From positions 1-64,000 of the forward strand of contig CAVWBQ010000011.1 of NCBI GenBank assembly GCA_963753225.1: DNA of 64,000 nucleotides, read 5' to 3'. The DNA comes from Palsa-504 sp963753225. GTDB taxonomy: Bacteria > Actinomycetota > Actinomycetes > Streptosporangiales > Streptosporangiaceae. A program made the position numbers and the translations under genes. Every line of letters starts with the position of its first letter. The first letter of the stretch is position 1. The notes under the pieces were generated by a model. The model did not search any database, was not told the DNA's origin, and saw only the letters and a list, made by a program, of their open reading frames with translations. Shown here one piece after another: positions 26,960 to 36,006 of the stretch.

Positions 26960-28410
26960 GACCGGCCTCCCCTGGTCCTGGACCACCAGGCGCGGAACGA
27001 TTCCGGCGGCGGGGCCGGGGCGTCCCTGGTCTCGGTCCAGCCGGACAGCGGCGGCGGCAGCCGCCTGATCCGGCCGGACCTGGCCACCAGCCGGCCGCTG
27101 ACCGCGGCCGCGCGCTGCGCGGCGGCCAGCAGCCGGGGCGAGCGAAGCACCCGTCCGGAGAGCGAGAACACCGCCCGTTCGGCGGAAAAATTCTTCTCTC
27201 TCCTGGCGTCGACCACCTTGGCCCGCAGGTGCACCAGCGCCTCGGGGATGTTGATCGCCACCGGGCAGACCTCGTAGCAGGCGCCGCACAGGGTCGAGGC
27301 GAAGGGCAGCGACGCGTCGGCCGGCGAGGTGACGCCGCGCAGCAGCGGGGAGATGATCGCGCCGATCGGGCCCGGGTACGGCGAGCCGTAGGCGTGGCCG
27401 CCCGTCCGCTCGTAGACCGGGCACACGTTCAGGCAGGCCGAGCACCTGATGCAGCGCAGCGCCTGGCGGCCGGTCGGGTCGGCCAGCGCCGAGGTGCGGC
27501 CGTTGTCCAGCAGCACCAGGTGGAAGTGCTCAGGCCCGTCCCCCGGCGTGATCCCGGTCCAGGTCGAGGTATAGGGGTTCATCCGCTCGGCGGTCGAGGA
27601 CCGGGGCAGCAGCGCGAGGAACACCTCGAGGTCCCGCCAGGACGGCAGGATCTTCTCGATTCCCACCACCGAGATCAGCGTCCGCGGCAGCGTCACGCAC
27701 ATCCGGCCGTTGCCCTCGGACTCCACCACCACCAGCGACCCGGTTTCGGCGATCGCGAAGTTCGCACCCGACACGCCCACCTGCGCGGACAGGAACGCCT
27801 GGCGCAGGTGCGCCCGGGCGGCGCCGGCCAGGGCCGCCGGGTCGTCGGTCAGCCCGGCCGGCGCGCCCGGCATCTGGCTGCGGAAGATCTCCCTGATCTC
27901 GGCCCGGTTCCGGTGGATGGCCGGGACCAGGATGTGGCTGGGCCTGTCGTGGCCGAGCTGGACGATGAGCTCGGCCAGGTCGGTCTCCAGCGCGCCGATG
28001 CCGTCGGCGGCCAGCGCCTCGTTCAGCCCGGTCTCCTGGGTGGCCATCGACTTCACCTTGACCACGCCGTCGGCGCCGGCGTCGCGGACCAGGCCGGCCA
28101 CGATCGCGTTCGCCTCGTCCGCGCCGGCCGCCCAGTGCACGTGGCCGCCCGCCCGGGTGACGTTGGCCTCCAGCCGGAGCAGGTAGGTATCCAGGTGAGC
28201 CAGCGTATGGTCCTTGATCGCCTTGGCCGCCTGGCGGAGCTCCTCCCAGTCGGATAGTTCGGCGACCGCGCCGGCCCGCTTGGCCCGGATCGTATGCGTG
28301 GCGTGCGTCAGGTTGGCCCGCAGCTGGGAATCGGCCACGGCGGTCCGCGCCGCCGCCGGGAACGACGGCATGCCGATGTAGGTAGGCATGCTGCCATGGG
28401 GCGCGGTCAC
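26956..28410 (-). CDS. lutB: iron-sulfur protein LutB (lactate utilisation)
   Basis: 484 residues. LUD domain at about 70-300 (KSMATQETGLNEAL, ISVVGIEKILPSWRDLEVFL) and two 4Fe-4S motifs, CIRCSACLNVCPVY and CGACYEVCPVAI. A C-terminal basic region follows. GTG 28410 is chosen because it overlaps the lutA stop as GTGA. LutB passes electrons in the LutABC lactate oxidase. Order lutA-lutB-lutC with 4-bp overlaps indicates a single operon. Confidence 0.94.
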   Translation of the reverse strand: MTAPHGSMPTYIGMPSFPAAARTAVADSQLRANLTHATHTIRAKRAGAVAELSDWEELRQAAKAIKDHTLAHLDTYLLRLEANVTRAGGHVHWAAGADEANAIVAGLVRDAGADGVVKVKSMATQETGLNEALAADGIGALETDLAELIVQLGHDRPSHILVPAIHRNRAEIREIFRSQMPGAPAGLTDDPAALAGAARAHLRQAFLSAQVGVSGANFAIAETGSLVVVESEGNGRMCVTLPRTLISVVGIEKILPSWRDLEVFLALLPRSSTAERMNPYTSTWTGITPGDGPEHFHLVLLDNGRTSALADPTGRQALRCIRCSACLNVCPVYERTGGHAYGSPYPGPIGAIISPLLRGVTSPADASLPFASTLCGACYEVCPVAINIPEALVHLRAKVVDARREKNFSAERAVFSLSGRVLRSPRLLAAAQRAAAVSGRLVARSGRIRRLPPPLSGWTETRDAPAPPPESFRAWWSRTRGGRS

Positions 28411-29144
28411 CGCGCCCCCTCGGTCCGGGCCAGGATCTCCGCCAGGTGCATGACCGCAACCCCGGACCGCTGCCGGGCCAGCGCGCCGCCGATGTGCATC
28501 AGGCACGAGTTGTCCGCCGCGCAGAGCACCTCGGCCCCGCTGCGCCGGACCGCCGCCACCTTGTCCGCGCAGATCGCCGCCGACACGTCGGGGTTCTTTA
28601 CCGAGAACGTGCCGCCGAACCCGCAGCACGTCTCGGCGTCCGGCAGGTCGGCCAGGTCCAGGCCGCGGACCGCGCGCAGCAGCCGCAGCGGGGCGTCGCC
28701 CACCTTGAGCATCCGCAGCGAATGACAGCTCGGGTGATACGTCACCCGGTGCGGGAAGTACCCGCCCACGTCGGTCACTCCCAGCACGTCGGCCAGGAAC
28801 ACGGAGAGCTCGTGGGTCCTGGGCGCGACCTCGGCCACCGCCCGGGCCAGGCCGGGATCGCGCGCCTCGGCGGCCAGCGCCGGGAAGTACTCCCTGACCA
28901 TCGAGGCGCACGAGGCCGACGGGGTCACCACCGCCTCGAAGCCGCCGAACGCCGCGGCGAACCCGCGCGCCATCGGCACCGCCTCCCGGCGGTAACCGGT
29001 GTTGAAGTGCATCTGGCCGCAGCAGGTCTGGCCGGCGGGGAAATCCACCCGATGACCGAGCCGTTCCAGCACCGTCACCACGGCCTTGCCGGTGTCCGGG
29101 AACAGCGTGTCGGTCAGGCACGTCACGAACAACCCGATACGCAT
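28407..29144 (-). CDS. lutA: LutA, CCG-domain (Fe-S) protein of lactate utilisation
   Basis: 245 residues with two cysteine-rich CCG domains: TCCGQMHFNTGYRREA and TYHPSCHSLRML plus ETCCGFGGTFSVKNP. Such domains bind an unusual Fe-S cluster or mediate electron transfer, as in heterodisulfide reductase and GlcF. It is the first gene of the lutABC operon. No GntR (LutR) regulator or lactate permease is adjacent, so induction control must be elsewhere. Confidence 0.94.
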   Translation of the reverse strand: MRIGLFVTCLTDTLFPDTGKAVVTVLERLGHRVDFPAGQTCCGQMHFNTGYRREAVPMARGFAAAFGGFEAVVTPSASCASMVREYFPALAAEARDPGLARAVAEVAPRTHELSVFLADVLGVTDVGGYFPHRVTYHPSCHSLRMLKVGDAPLRLLRAVRGLDLADLPDAETCCGFGGTFSVKNPDVSAAICADKVAAVRRSGAEVLCAADNSCLMHIGGALARQRSGVAVMHLAEILARTEGAR

Positions 29145-29227
29145 CAGCCGCCTCCGTCCGCCACGCTACACAACGCGTCGGCGGCGGGGCACAGACCCCC
29201 GGATACATCCGACCTTTTCGGCCTTCC

Positions 29228-30001
29228 TCAGGTCGAGCTCAGCCCGCCGCCCAGCTCTGCCAGCAGTGCCGAACCATCCCTGGGCCGCACCGCCTCGCAG
29301 CGGCCGATGACCGCGAGCGCCGCCACGTACCCGGCGGCCGCGTCCAGGTCGAGCAGGGACACGTCCCGCGGGGACCGCGGATAGGGCCAGGCCGCCACCC
29401 GGGGCGGCCCGTCGTCCGCGGCCACGATCACCTCGCTGAACGTGGCGCGCATGCCGTCGCCGGTCGCCTTGGTCACGGCTTCCTTCCTGGTCCACGCGAC
29501 CAGGAAGGCACGGGCCCGGCCGCCGGCCGGGACCGCGGCCAGCGCGGCCTGCTCGGCCTCGGACAGCACCAGGCGCGCCAGCGCCTCGGGATCGCCGTCA
29601 CCGCCCAGCAGGTGCCGGCGGTCCTCGGCCTGCTCGACGTCCACGCCGACCGGCGCCCCGGCCACGGCCACCGCGATCAGGTCGCCCGAGTGCGCGACCG
29701 AGTGCCCGGGGCCGCCGCCCGCGATGGCAGGCTTGCCGTGCGGCTCGCCACAGTTAACGCAGGTCCGGTCGAAGCGCACGTCCGCAGGGCGCCGGGCGGT
29801 GTACCGCGCGAGCGCCGCCTTGGCCAGCGCGCAGCCGACCAGGAACCGCTCACGGTCCTCCGGGCGCCGGTAGGCCGTCCAGCGCCGCCGCTCGGTCTCG
29901 TCGAGCAGCACGGCGAGCCGGTCCGAGGCGTCCTGGCGGCGTGCCCACCAGACGTCGGCGGTCCCGTCCGGCAACGGGTCCGGGCCCGCCTGTTCAGCCA
30001 C
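29228..30001 (-). CDS. 4'-phosphopantetheinyl transferase (Sfp type)
   Basis: 257 residues. Contains VRFDRTCVNCGEPHGKPAI, HSVAHSGDLIAVAVAG, the Mg-binding VGVDVEQ and WTRKEAVTKATGDGM: the conserved Sfp-type acceptor set. It transfers phosphopantetheine from CoA to carrier proteins of polyketide, nonribosomal peptide or fatty acid synthases. No carrier protein or megasynthase lies in the window, so it probably serves clusters elsewhere. Start GTG 30001. Confidence 0.9.
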   Translation of the reverse strand: MAEQAGPDPLPDGTADVWWARRQDASDRLAVLLDETERRRWTAYRRPEDRERFLVGCALAKAALARYTARRPADVRFDRTCVNCGEPHGKPAIAGGGPGHSVAHSGDLIAVAVAGAPVGVDVEQAEDRRHLLGGDGDPEALARLVLSEAEQAALAAVPAGGRARAFLVAWTRKEAVTKATGDGMRATFSEVIVAADDGPPRVAAWPYPRSPRDVSLLDLDAAAGYVAALAVIGRCEAVRPRDGSALLAELGGGLSST

Positions 30002-30122
30002 GCCGTCAGCCTAACGGCTGGCCGCGCCGTCCCCGCGTCAGCCATTTGACCGATGACGAGGCGGCCGCTGCGGCGGTAGCGTCGTGACATATCGGGGGGC
30101 AACGCGTACGGGAGGCGAGCCA

Positions 30123-30854
30123 GTGCAGGTGAGCGAGGGCGTCCACCGGTTGACGCAGGGCGTCACGAACTTCTATCTCATCTCCGAATCCGGAAAGTAC
30201 ACCCTGGTCGATGCCGGGACCCCGGCCGACTGGGCGTTCTTCGCGCGCTCGCTGGCCGGGCTTGGCGCCAAGCTGGCCGACCTCGACGCGGTGCTGCTCA
30301 CCCACGCGCACCCCGATCACACCGGGTTCGCCGAGCGGGCCCGCACCAAGGCCGGCGCGCAGGTGTGGATCCACCGCGCCGACGAGCAGGCCGCGCGCAC
30401 CGGAAAGGCCGGCAAGCGTGACGGGAAGATCACGTCTTACCTGCTCCGGGCGGCGTTCTACCGGACCACGATCTCGCTGCTGCGCCGCGGCGGCGGCCGG
30501 ATGATCCCGATCGCGGAGGTGTCGGCCTTCGCCGACGGCGAGCAGATCGACGTGCCCGGCCGCCCGCGAGCGGTGCACGCCCCCGGCCATACCCCGGGCT
30601 GCGCGGCGCTCCTGTTCGAGAACCGCCGGGTCCTGGTCACCGGCGACGTCATGGCCACGGAGAATGCGCTCACCGGCCGGATCGGCCCGCAGATCATGCC
30701 GTCCGGGCTGAACGAGGACACCGGCCAGGCCCTCGCCTCGCTGGACGCGCTGCTCGGGATCGACGCGGACCTGCTGCTGCCCGGGCACGGCGACCCGTGG
30801 ACCCAGGGCGTGGCCGAGGCCGTTCGGCTGGCCAAGGCGGCGGGGCGTTCGTAA
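30123..30854 (+). CDS. metallo-beta-lactamase-fold hydrolase
   Basis: 243 residues. The metal-binding signature HAHPDH (THAHPDHTGFAE), the downstream His in APGHTPGC, Asp in VTGDVMAT and a C-terminal PGHGDPW are all present. GTG 30123 follows GGGAGG and gives VQVSEGVHRLTQGVTNFYLI, normal for the family. The group includes glyoxalase II-like and lactonase-like enzymes; the substrate cannot be told. It ends before a long hairpin shared with the convergent TetR gene. Confidence 0.9.
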   Translation: MQVSEGVHRLTQGVTNFYLISESGKYTLVDAGTPADWAFFARSLAGLGAKLADLDAVLLTHAHPDHTGFAERARTKAGAQVWIHRADEQAARTGKAGKRDGKITSYLLRAAFYRTTISLLRRGGGRMIPIAEVSAFADGEQIDVPGRPRAVHAPGHTPGCAALLFENRRVLVTGDVMATENALTGRIGPQIMPSGLNEDTGQALASLDALLGIDADLLLPGHGDPWTQGVAEAVRLAKAAGRS

Positions 30855-30907
30855 CAGCGGCCCGGCACCCCCAGCGGCCCGGCACCCCAGCGGCCTCAGC
30901 ACGGGTT

Positions 30908-30959
30908 CAATGAAAGTGGCGTTCTACCGATTCTTTCGGGTAGAGCGCCACTCTCATTG
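30908..30959. terminator. long bidirectional hairpin between MBL and TetR genes
   Basis: Imperfect stem of about 20 bp: CAATGAAAGTGGCGTTCTACC pairs with GGGTAGAGCGCCACTCTCATTG around a short loop. The right arm includes the TetR stop codon. It is placed to terminate both convergent transcripts. Confidence 0.75.
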
Positions 30960-31892
30960 AGCTTGAGGGGCGGCCAGGCGTGCGGCGATGCCGTCGAGGA
31001 CGCAGTCCAGGCTGAACTGGAAGCGCTCCTCCCTGGTGTCCGGGTCGTCCGGGTCGACACCCGATTCCATCAGCCGGGTGATGTGCGGATAGCGTGCCGA
31101 GTTCTTGAACCACGCGTAGAAGCGCTCGTGCTCGGCCTGTATCTCCGCCTCGGTCATGTTCGCCTGGATCCGGTCCTGTTCCCGCTGGAAACGTAGCTCC
31201 TGCGCCTCCCGCATCACCGCTCCGATCACGAACGTGGCGACCGTCATGAACACGCCCATGATCACGCGGAAATCGTCTACTCCCGTCTCGTCGAGCAGGC
31301 TGAGCAGGCGCTCCAGGTTGCGCACGTCGTTCGGGCCGGAAGGCGGCCTGGTGCCGATGAACTCGATCGCCCACATGTGCCGGCCCAGGGCCGCCCGGGT
31401 CCGGTGGGCGAACGCGCCGAGGCCGGCTCGCCAGTCACCGGACGACTCGGGCACCTCGATCTCCGCCTCGATCGCGTCCAGCATCAGGTCGAGCAGTTCC
31501 TCCTTGGACGCTACGTACCAGTAGAGGGACATCGCGCCCGCGTTGAGCTCACGTGCGATGCGCCGCATGCTGATCGCTTCCGGGCCTTCCGCGTCGGCCA
31601 CCGCGATGGCGGCGCTGACGATCTCGTCCCGGGACAGCCCGCGGTCGCGGCGCGGCGGCTGCGCCCCCCGCGCCCGGTGCCGCTGGACATGCCCGGCGAT
31701 CCGCTCCTCGCGGGCCTCTTCTCGCGACGCCTGGCTGGAGCGCAGGTACTGGCTCCGGTACCGGAAGTACGGCGGCTCCTCGTCGTACTCGTCCGAGCCA
31801 TGTACCTCGCTCGTCGCGCTTGCCTCGGGCACTTCCGGAACCCCGCCCACCTCCCCGTCCGTCTTCACCACGCGCTCCTCCTGCTCGCCCAC
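30954..31892 (-). CDS. TetR-family regulator (TetR_C type) of the DrrAB-like exporter
   Basis: 312 residues. Residues 1-85 are an acidic/basic extension (DEYDEEPPYFRYRSQYLRSSQ). The helix-turn-helix follows (about 88-135: LSRDEIVSAAIAVADAEG, ISMRRIARELNAGAMSLYWYVASKEELLDLML). The C-terminal ligand domain is the tetracycline-repressor type. GTG 31892 is chosen because upstream codons run through the operator region. It is divergent from the ABC exporter, with palindromic sites between the genes, so it most likely represses that exporter and itself. Confidence 0.88.
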   Translation of the reverse strand: MGEQEERVVKTDGEVGGVPEVPEASATSEVHGSDEYDEEPPYFRYRSQYLRSSQASREEAREERIAGHVQRHRARGAQPPRRDRGLSRDEIVSAAIAVADAEGPEAISMRRIARELNAGAMSLYWYVASKEELLDLMLDAIEAEIEVPESSGDWRAGLGAFAHRTRAALGRHMWAIEFIGTRPPSGPNDVRNLERLLSLLDETGVDDFRVIMGVFMTVATFVIGAVMREAQELRFQREQDRIQANMTEAEIQAEHERFYAWFKNSARYPHITRLMESGVDPDDPDTREERFQFSLDCVLDGIAARLAAPQAQ

Positions 31893-31974
31893 TGCCGTTC
31901 CCTTCCGCCGCCCAGCATGCCCGAACCAGCCAGGCCAGTCACGCCCCGGCGACGGCCAGCTAAGAACTTGCCCG

Positions 31975-32026
31975 CTCGTACGCTGTACTGCTATGGTACA
32001 CCGTACTGGAACGTACAACGTACGAG
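31975..32026. promoter_or_regulatory. operator region between TetR and drrAB-like genes
   Basis: Nested inverted repeats built on GTAC: outer CTCGTACG / CGTACGAG (31975-31982 and 32019-32026) and inner TGTAC-N7-GTACA (31984-32000). GTAC also recurs at 32003-32006 and 32013-32016. Placement immediately upstream of the exporter start suggests the TetR operator overlapping the promoter. Confidence 0.7.
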
Positions 32027-32038
32027 TAACGGGGAGTA

Positions 32039-33058
32039 ATGATGGACGAGGCTCCCGCCATCCTGGCGGAAGGACTGGTCAAGAACTACGGGAAGACAAA
32101 GGCGCTGGCCGGGCTGGACCTGGTGGTACCGGCCGGCACGGTCTACGGGCTGCTCGGACCCAACGGAGCGGGGAAGACCACCGCCGTCCGCGTGTTTTCC
32201 ACCTTGCTGCGCCCGAACCGGGGCCGGGCGCAGGTGCTGGGGCACGACGTGGTGACCGAGGCGGCTCAGGTACGGCGGATGATCGGCCTCACCGGGCAGT
32301 ACGCGGCGCTGGACGAGTACCTGACCGGCCGGGCCAACCTGGTCATGATCGGCCAGCTGAGCCGGCTTACCGCGAGCGCGGCCCGGCGCCGCGCCGACGA
32401 GATGCTCGAGCGGTTCAGCCTCACCGGGGCGGCCGGCCGCGCGGTCAAGACCTACTCGGGCGGCATGCGTCGGCGGCTGGACCTGGCCGCCAGCCTGATC
32501 GGCTATCCGTCGGTGCTGTTCCTGGACGAGCCGACCACCGGCCTGGACCCGAACGCCCGCGCCATGACCTGGGCGATCGTACGGGAGCTCGCGGACTCGG
32601 GGACCACGCTGCTGCTCACCACCCAAGTCATGGAGGAGGCAGATCAGCTGGCCCGCCGGGTGGCGGTGATCGACGGCGGCACGGTGATCGCCGAGGGTAC
32701 GCCCGACCAGCTCAAGTCCTCTTTGGGCGGCGAGCACCTCGAGGTGGTGCTGGCCGAGGGCTCGGATGTCGAGGCGGCGATCGTCGCGGTCAAGCCGTAC
32801 GCCGCCGGCAGCGTCCGGCCCGACGAGGAGGGGCGGCGGCTATCCGTGCCGGTCGCGGCGGCCGAGGGCCTGACCACGCGGGTGGTGCGCGCCCTCGACC
32901 AGGCCGGGGTCCAGGTCAACGACGTGACCATGCAGCGCGCGTCGCTCGACGACGTGTTCCTGTCCCTCACCGGCCACGTCAGCGCCCTAGCGGAAGGCAC
33001 CGCGGAAGGCACCGCGGAAGACAGCAGCGACGACGAGGAAGGGAGTGAGGCAGCATGA
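32039..33058 (+). CDS. DrrA-type ABC transporter ATP-binding protein
   Basis: 339 residues. Walker A GPNGAGKTTAVRVF, Q-loop LTGQYAAL, signature YSGGMRRRLDLAASL, Walker B VLFLDEPTTGLDP and H-loop LLTTQVMEEAD, then the C-terminal DrrA extension. It energises export of hydrophobic drugs or metabolites with the next-encoded permease. GGGGAG precedes the tandem ATG start. The stop overlaps the permease start (ATGA). The C-terminus carries a short in-frame repeat (EGTAEGTAED). Confidence 0.94.
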   Translation: MMDEAPAILAEGLVKNYGKTKALAGLDLVVPAGTVYGLLGPNGAGKTTAVRVFSTLLRPNRGRAQVLGHDVVTEAAQVRRMIGLTGQYAALDEYLTGRANLVMIGQLSRLTASAARRRADEMLERFSLTGAAGRAVKTYSGGMRRRLDLAASLIGYPSVLFLDEPTTGLDPNARAMTWAIVRELADSGTTLLLTTQVMEEADQLARRVAVIDGGTVIAEGTPDQLKSSLGGEHLEVVLAEGSDVEAAIVAVKPYAAGSVRPDEEGRRLSVPVAAAEGLTTRVVRALDQAGVQVNDVTMQRASLDDVFLSLTGHVSALAEGTAEGTAEDSSDDEEGSEAA

Positions 33059-33909
33059 CCGCCATCACGGCCGAGCTCGCACCGGAACGGGACGTCACGT
33101 ACGGGCGCAGCGTGGTGTCGCACTTCGCCACCGACGTGCGGGTGCTGACTAAGCGCAGCATCGCCAGGATCAGACGGGAGCCGGAGACGCTGGCCGACGT
33201 CACGTTCATGCCGGTCATCTTCATCCTGATGTTCGCCTATGTGTTCGGCGGCGCGATCCTGCTGCCCGGCCACGGCAGCTACCACGAGTACCTGATCGGC
33301 GGGATGCTCGGGATGGGCCTGGCCCAGACCGCGCCCGGCGTGGCCGTCGCGCTGGTCACGGACATGTCCACCGGGCTGATGGACAGGTTCAGGTCGCTGC
33401 CGATGTCGCGCTGGGCGGTGCTGGTGGCGCGCTCGATCGCCGAGCTGCTCACCCAGCTCATCGGCGCGGCCGTGGTGGTCTGCGTCGGCCTGGCCATCGG
33501 CTGGCGGGTGCACACCGGCGCGGCCGACGTGGCCGAGGCGTTCGCACTGGCGCTGCTATTCGGTTACGCGTTCACCTGGGTGGGGGTCTGCCTGGGCATG
33601 GTCCTGCGCAGCCCGGAGGCGGCGCAGCAGACCGGGTTCATCATCTTCCTGCCGCTGACGTTCATATCCAGTGCGTTCGTGCCGATCCAGGGCATGCCGG
33701 GCTGGCTGCAGCCGATCGCGATCTGGAACCCGATGTCCGCGCTGGCCGCCGCGTGCCGGGAGCTGTTCGGCAACCCGAACCCGGCCGCCGCGGTGGACGC
33801 CTGGCCGATGCAGCACCCCGAGCTCGCGGTGGTCTGCTGGTCCGTGGCGATGCTGCTGGTCTTCGCGCCGCTCGCGGTCCGCCAGTACCGGCGCAAGGTC
33901 CTCGGCTAA
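33055..33909 (+). CDS. DrrB-type ABC transporter permease
   Basis: 284 residues of the ABC-2 family with six predicted membrane helices. The conserved GGMLGMGLAQTAPGVAVALVTDMSTGLMDRFRSLPMSR motif region lies around residues 82-119, and FIIFLPLTFISSAFVP near 200. It forms the transmembrane channel of the DrrAB-like exporter with the preceding ATPase. Translationally coupled by ATGA and followed by a strong terminator. Confidence 0.93.
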   Translation: MTAITAELAPERDVTYGRSVVSHFATDVRVLTKRSIARIRREPETLADVTFMPVIFILMFAYVFGGAILLPGHGSYHEYLIGGMLGMGLAQTAPGVAVALVTDMSTGLMDRFRSLPMSRWAVLVARSIAELLTQLIGAAVVVCVGLAIGWRVHTGAADVAEAFALALLFGYAFTWVGVCLGMVLRSPEAAQQTGFIIFLPLTFISSAFVPIQGMPGWLQPIAIWNPMSALAAACRELFGNPNPAAAVDAWPMQHPELAVVCWSVAMLLVFAPLAVRQYRRKVLG

Positions 33910-33910
33910 G

Positions 33911-33955
33911 GCGGCCGCGGGCGCCGGTCCAGGGCAAGCCTGGACCGGCGGCCGC
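33911..33955 (+). terminator. terminator after the DrrAB-like operon
   Basis: Perfect 11-bp stem GCCGGTCCAGG / CCTGGACCGGC with a GCAAG loop (33923-33949), extended by outer GCGGCC/GGCCGC pairing. It lies directly beyond the permease stop and 24 bp before the SDR gene. Confidence 0.8.
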
Positions 33956-33978
33956 ATCGTGAGTTATACATCGGATCC

Positions 33979-34770
33979 ATGACGGTGCAATCGAACGAAT
34001 TCGCCGGGCTGGCGGCGCTGGTCACCGGGGGCGCCTCCGGGATCGGCCTGGCCACGGCCCGGCTGCTGGCCTCCCGCGGCGCTCGCGTGGCCGTGCTGGA
34101 CCGGGACGAAGAGTTCAAGGCCGCCGGCGAAAACACCGGCCTCTACCCGGTCCTGGCCGACGTGACCGACGACGGCGCGGTCCGCGCCGCCGTCGCCGGG
34201 GCCGGACGGGCTCTGGGCCGCCTCGATATCGTCGTGAACAACGCCGGAATCGGCGCGGCCGGGACGGTCGAGGACAACGACGACAGCGAATGGCGCCGGG
34301 TGCTCGACGTGAACGTCCTCGGCATCGTGCGCACCACCCGGGCGGCGCTGCCGCTGCTCCGCCAGGCGGCGCGTGATCGCGGCCAGGCCGCGATCGTCAA
34401 CACCTGCTCGGTCGCGGCCACCACGGGCCTGCAGCAGCGCGCGCTGTACAGCGCGACCAAGGGCGCGGTCTACTCGCTCACGCTGGCCATGGCGGCCGAC
34501 CACGTGGCCGAGGGCATCAGGGTGAACTGCGTGACCCCGGGCACGGCCGACACCCCGTGGGTGGGCCGTCTGCTGGACGCCGCGCCCGACGCGGCCGCCG
34601 AACGTGCCGCGCTCAACGCCCGCCAGCCGATGGGCCGGCTAGTAAGCGCGGACGAGGTCGCCGCGGCCATCGCCTACCTGGCCAGCCCGCTGGCCGGGGC
34701 CACCACGGGTACCGCGCTGGCCGTGGACGGCGGCATGCAGGGCCTGCGGATCCGGCCGAGGCCGACCTGA
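33979..34770 (+). CDS. short-chain dehydrogenase/reductase
   Basis: 263 residues, classical SDR. Cofactor motif TGGASGIG, Asp after beta2 (VLDRDE, suggesting NAD preference), NNAG, catalytic Ser in NTCSVAATT and YSATK (Tyr-x-x-x-Lys). C-terminal VTPGTADTPWVGRLL and DGGMQGLRIRP. The substrate is not predictable. It stands alone between the exporter terminator and the folB-like gene on the opposite strand. Confidence 0.92.
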   Translation: MTVQSNEFAGLAALVTGGASGIGLATARLLASRGARVAVLDRDEEFKAAGENTGLYPVLADVTDDGAVRAAVAGAGRALGRLDIVVNNAGIGAAGTVEDNDDSEWRRVLDVNVLGIVRTTRAALPLLRQAARDRGQAAIVNTCSVAATTGLQQRALYSATKGAVYSLTLAMAADHVAEGIRVNCVTPGTADTPWVGRLLDAAPDAAAERAALNARQPMGRLVSADEVAAAIAYLASPLAGATTGTALAVDGGMQGLRIRPRPT

Positions 34771-34796
34771 TCCGCAGAGTACAACGACCTTCGAGA

Positions 34797-35216
34797 TCAC
34801 GAAACTCCGTGACTGCGTTCGATGGTGATGACGGCGGTGTACGCGGGGCTGGCGCCAGCGGCAGGCCCGGCAGTGACAAAACTGGCGTCCGGATCGAGGA
34901 TGGGGACGCTGGTGATGGGCTTGCGGAGCTCGAGGCGGAGCCAGCTCAGCGCGAAATCGGCGAGCAGGCGCCCGGCCACGCGCTCGGCGGCCGTCTCGAT
35001 CAGGCGGAACTTGCCGTCGCGCAGCACGGCGGCGATCGTCTCTGCCACGGCGGAGTAGTCGAGCGCGTCGGCCAGGTCGTCGCTCGCCGCGGCCTTCCGC
35101 ACATTGGCCACCATGTCCACGCTGACGAGCAGGGTCTGCTCGATCTCGCGCTCCCAGTCGTGCACGCCGATGACCGCGGCGACGGCCAGGTCCCTGATGG
35201 ATACGTAGTCGGTCAC
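34797..35216 (-). CDS. dihydroneopterin aldolase family protein (FolB-like)
   Basis: 139 residues. YVSIRDLAVAAVIGVHDWEREIEQTLLV at the N-terminus, with the conserved Glu, and LRLELRKPITSVP with the catalytic Lys are the FolB signatures. It would split dihydroneopterin to hydroxymethyl-dihydropterin for folate. GTG 35216 is chosen because it overlaps the FadR-like stop (GTGA) and gives the typical VTDYVSIRDL start; a GTG six codons upstream is possible. It is not in a fol operon, so a specialised pterin role is possible. Confidence 0.85.
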   Translation of the reverse strand: MTDYVSIRDLAVAAVIGVHDWEREIEQTLLVSVDMVANVRKAAASDDLADALDYSAVAETIAAVLRDGKFRLIETAAERVAGRLLADFALSWLRLELRKPITSVPILDPDASFVTAGPAAGASPAYTAVITIERSHGVS

Positions 35217-35884
35217 GGGACTGAGGCTAGCCACTGCTCGACGCCGGCGATGTGCACGGTCGCCCAGGACCTGGCCACCTCGGGCTCGTGCGCGGCGAGC
35301 GCGTCCATGATGGCGCGGTGCTCGGCCAGCGCCCGCGCCTGCGCGCCGGCCTGGGTGAGGCCGCGCCAGACCCGGGCCCGGGTGGTCGGCCCTGACATCG
35401 ACTCGAGCAGCGAGGAGAGCACCGAGTTCCCGGAGCAGGCCACGATCCGCCGATGGAATTCCAGGTCGTTGGCCACCAGTTCCTCGGCCGCCGGGTCCGG
35501 GCCGATGCTGTCGAGCAGGGTGCGCAGGCCGTCGCTCTCCTCAGCGGTGATCCGCTCGGCCGCCATCGCTGTGGCGGCGGGCTCGAGGATGCGCCGGACC
35601 CGGAGGAACTCCAGCAGCGTGTCGTCGCGGTGGAAGTCGACGATGAAGCTCAGCGCCTCGAGCAGCAGCCGCGGCTCCAGGCTGGTCACGTACGTGCCGT
35701 CGCCGCGCCGCACGTCCAGGATGTTGACCAGGGACAGCGCGCGCACCGCCTCGCGCAGCGAACTGCGGGACAGCCCGAGGTCGGCGGCCAGGTCGGCCTC
35801 GCGCGGCAGCCGATCGCCCGCGCGCAGCGCGCCGGACGTGATCATGGCCTTGATCTTCTCGATGGCCTCGTCGGTTACCGCCAA
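35213..35884 (-). CDS. FadR-subfamily GntR transcriptional regulator
   Basis: 223 residues. The winged helix is typical: GDRLPREADLAADLGLSRSSLREAVRALSLVNILDVRRGDGTYVT. The FCD ligand domain follows (LEFLRVRRILEPAATAMAAERI; NDLEFHRRIVACSGN with metal-type His). TTG 35884 is preferred over ATG 35905 because GGGGAGG lies seven bases before it and the product then begins AVTDEAIEKIKAM as in relatives. It is coupled to the FolB-like gene by GTGA. Its effector is probably a small carboxylate. Confidence 0.9.
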   Translation of the reverse strand: MAVTDEAIEKIKAMITSGALRAGDRLPREADLAADLGLSRSSLREAVRALSLVNILDVRRGDGTYVTSLEPRLLLEALSFIVDFHRDDTLLEFLRVRRILEPAATAMAAERITAEESDGLRTLLDSIGPDPAAEELVANDLEFHRRIVACSGNSVLSSLLESMSGPTTRARVWRGLTQAGAQARALAEHRAIMDALAAHEPEVARSWATVHIAGVEQWLASVP

Positions 35885-36006
35885 GCCCGTGCCTCCCCGC
35901 CCCATCGAACAGGGCCATTCCCCGCCCAGAGAGATCCGATGTTTGCCCCGAGTATGACATATGGGATCCGGGCTGGCTGACGGCGGCGCCTGGTAGCAAT
36001 AGAGGC

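Noticed and set aside
29228..30001. Biosynthetic gene cluster suggested by the phosphopantetheinyl transferase
   Set aside because: No carrier protein, synthase or tailoring genes nearby; the lone enzyme is common outside clusters.
35885..35980. FadR operator upstream of the GntR gene
   Set aside because: Only a weak, imperfect inverted repeat around GATCC...GGATC was found; not convincing as an operator.
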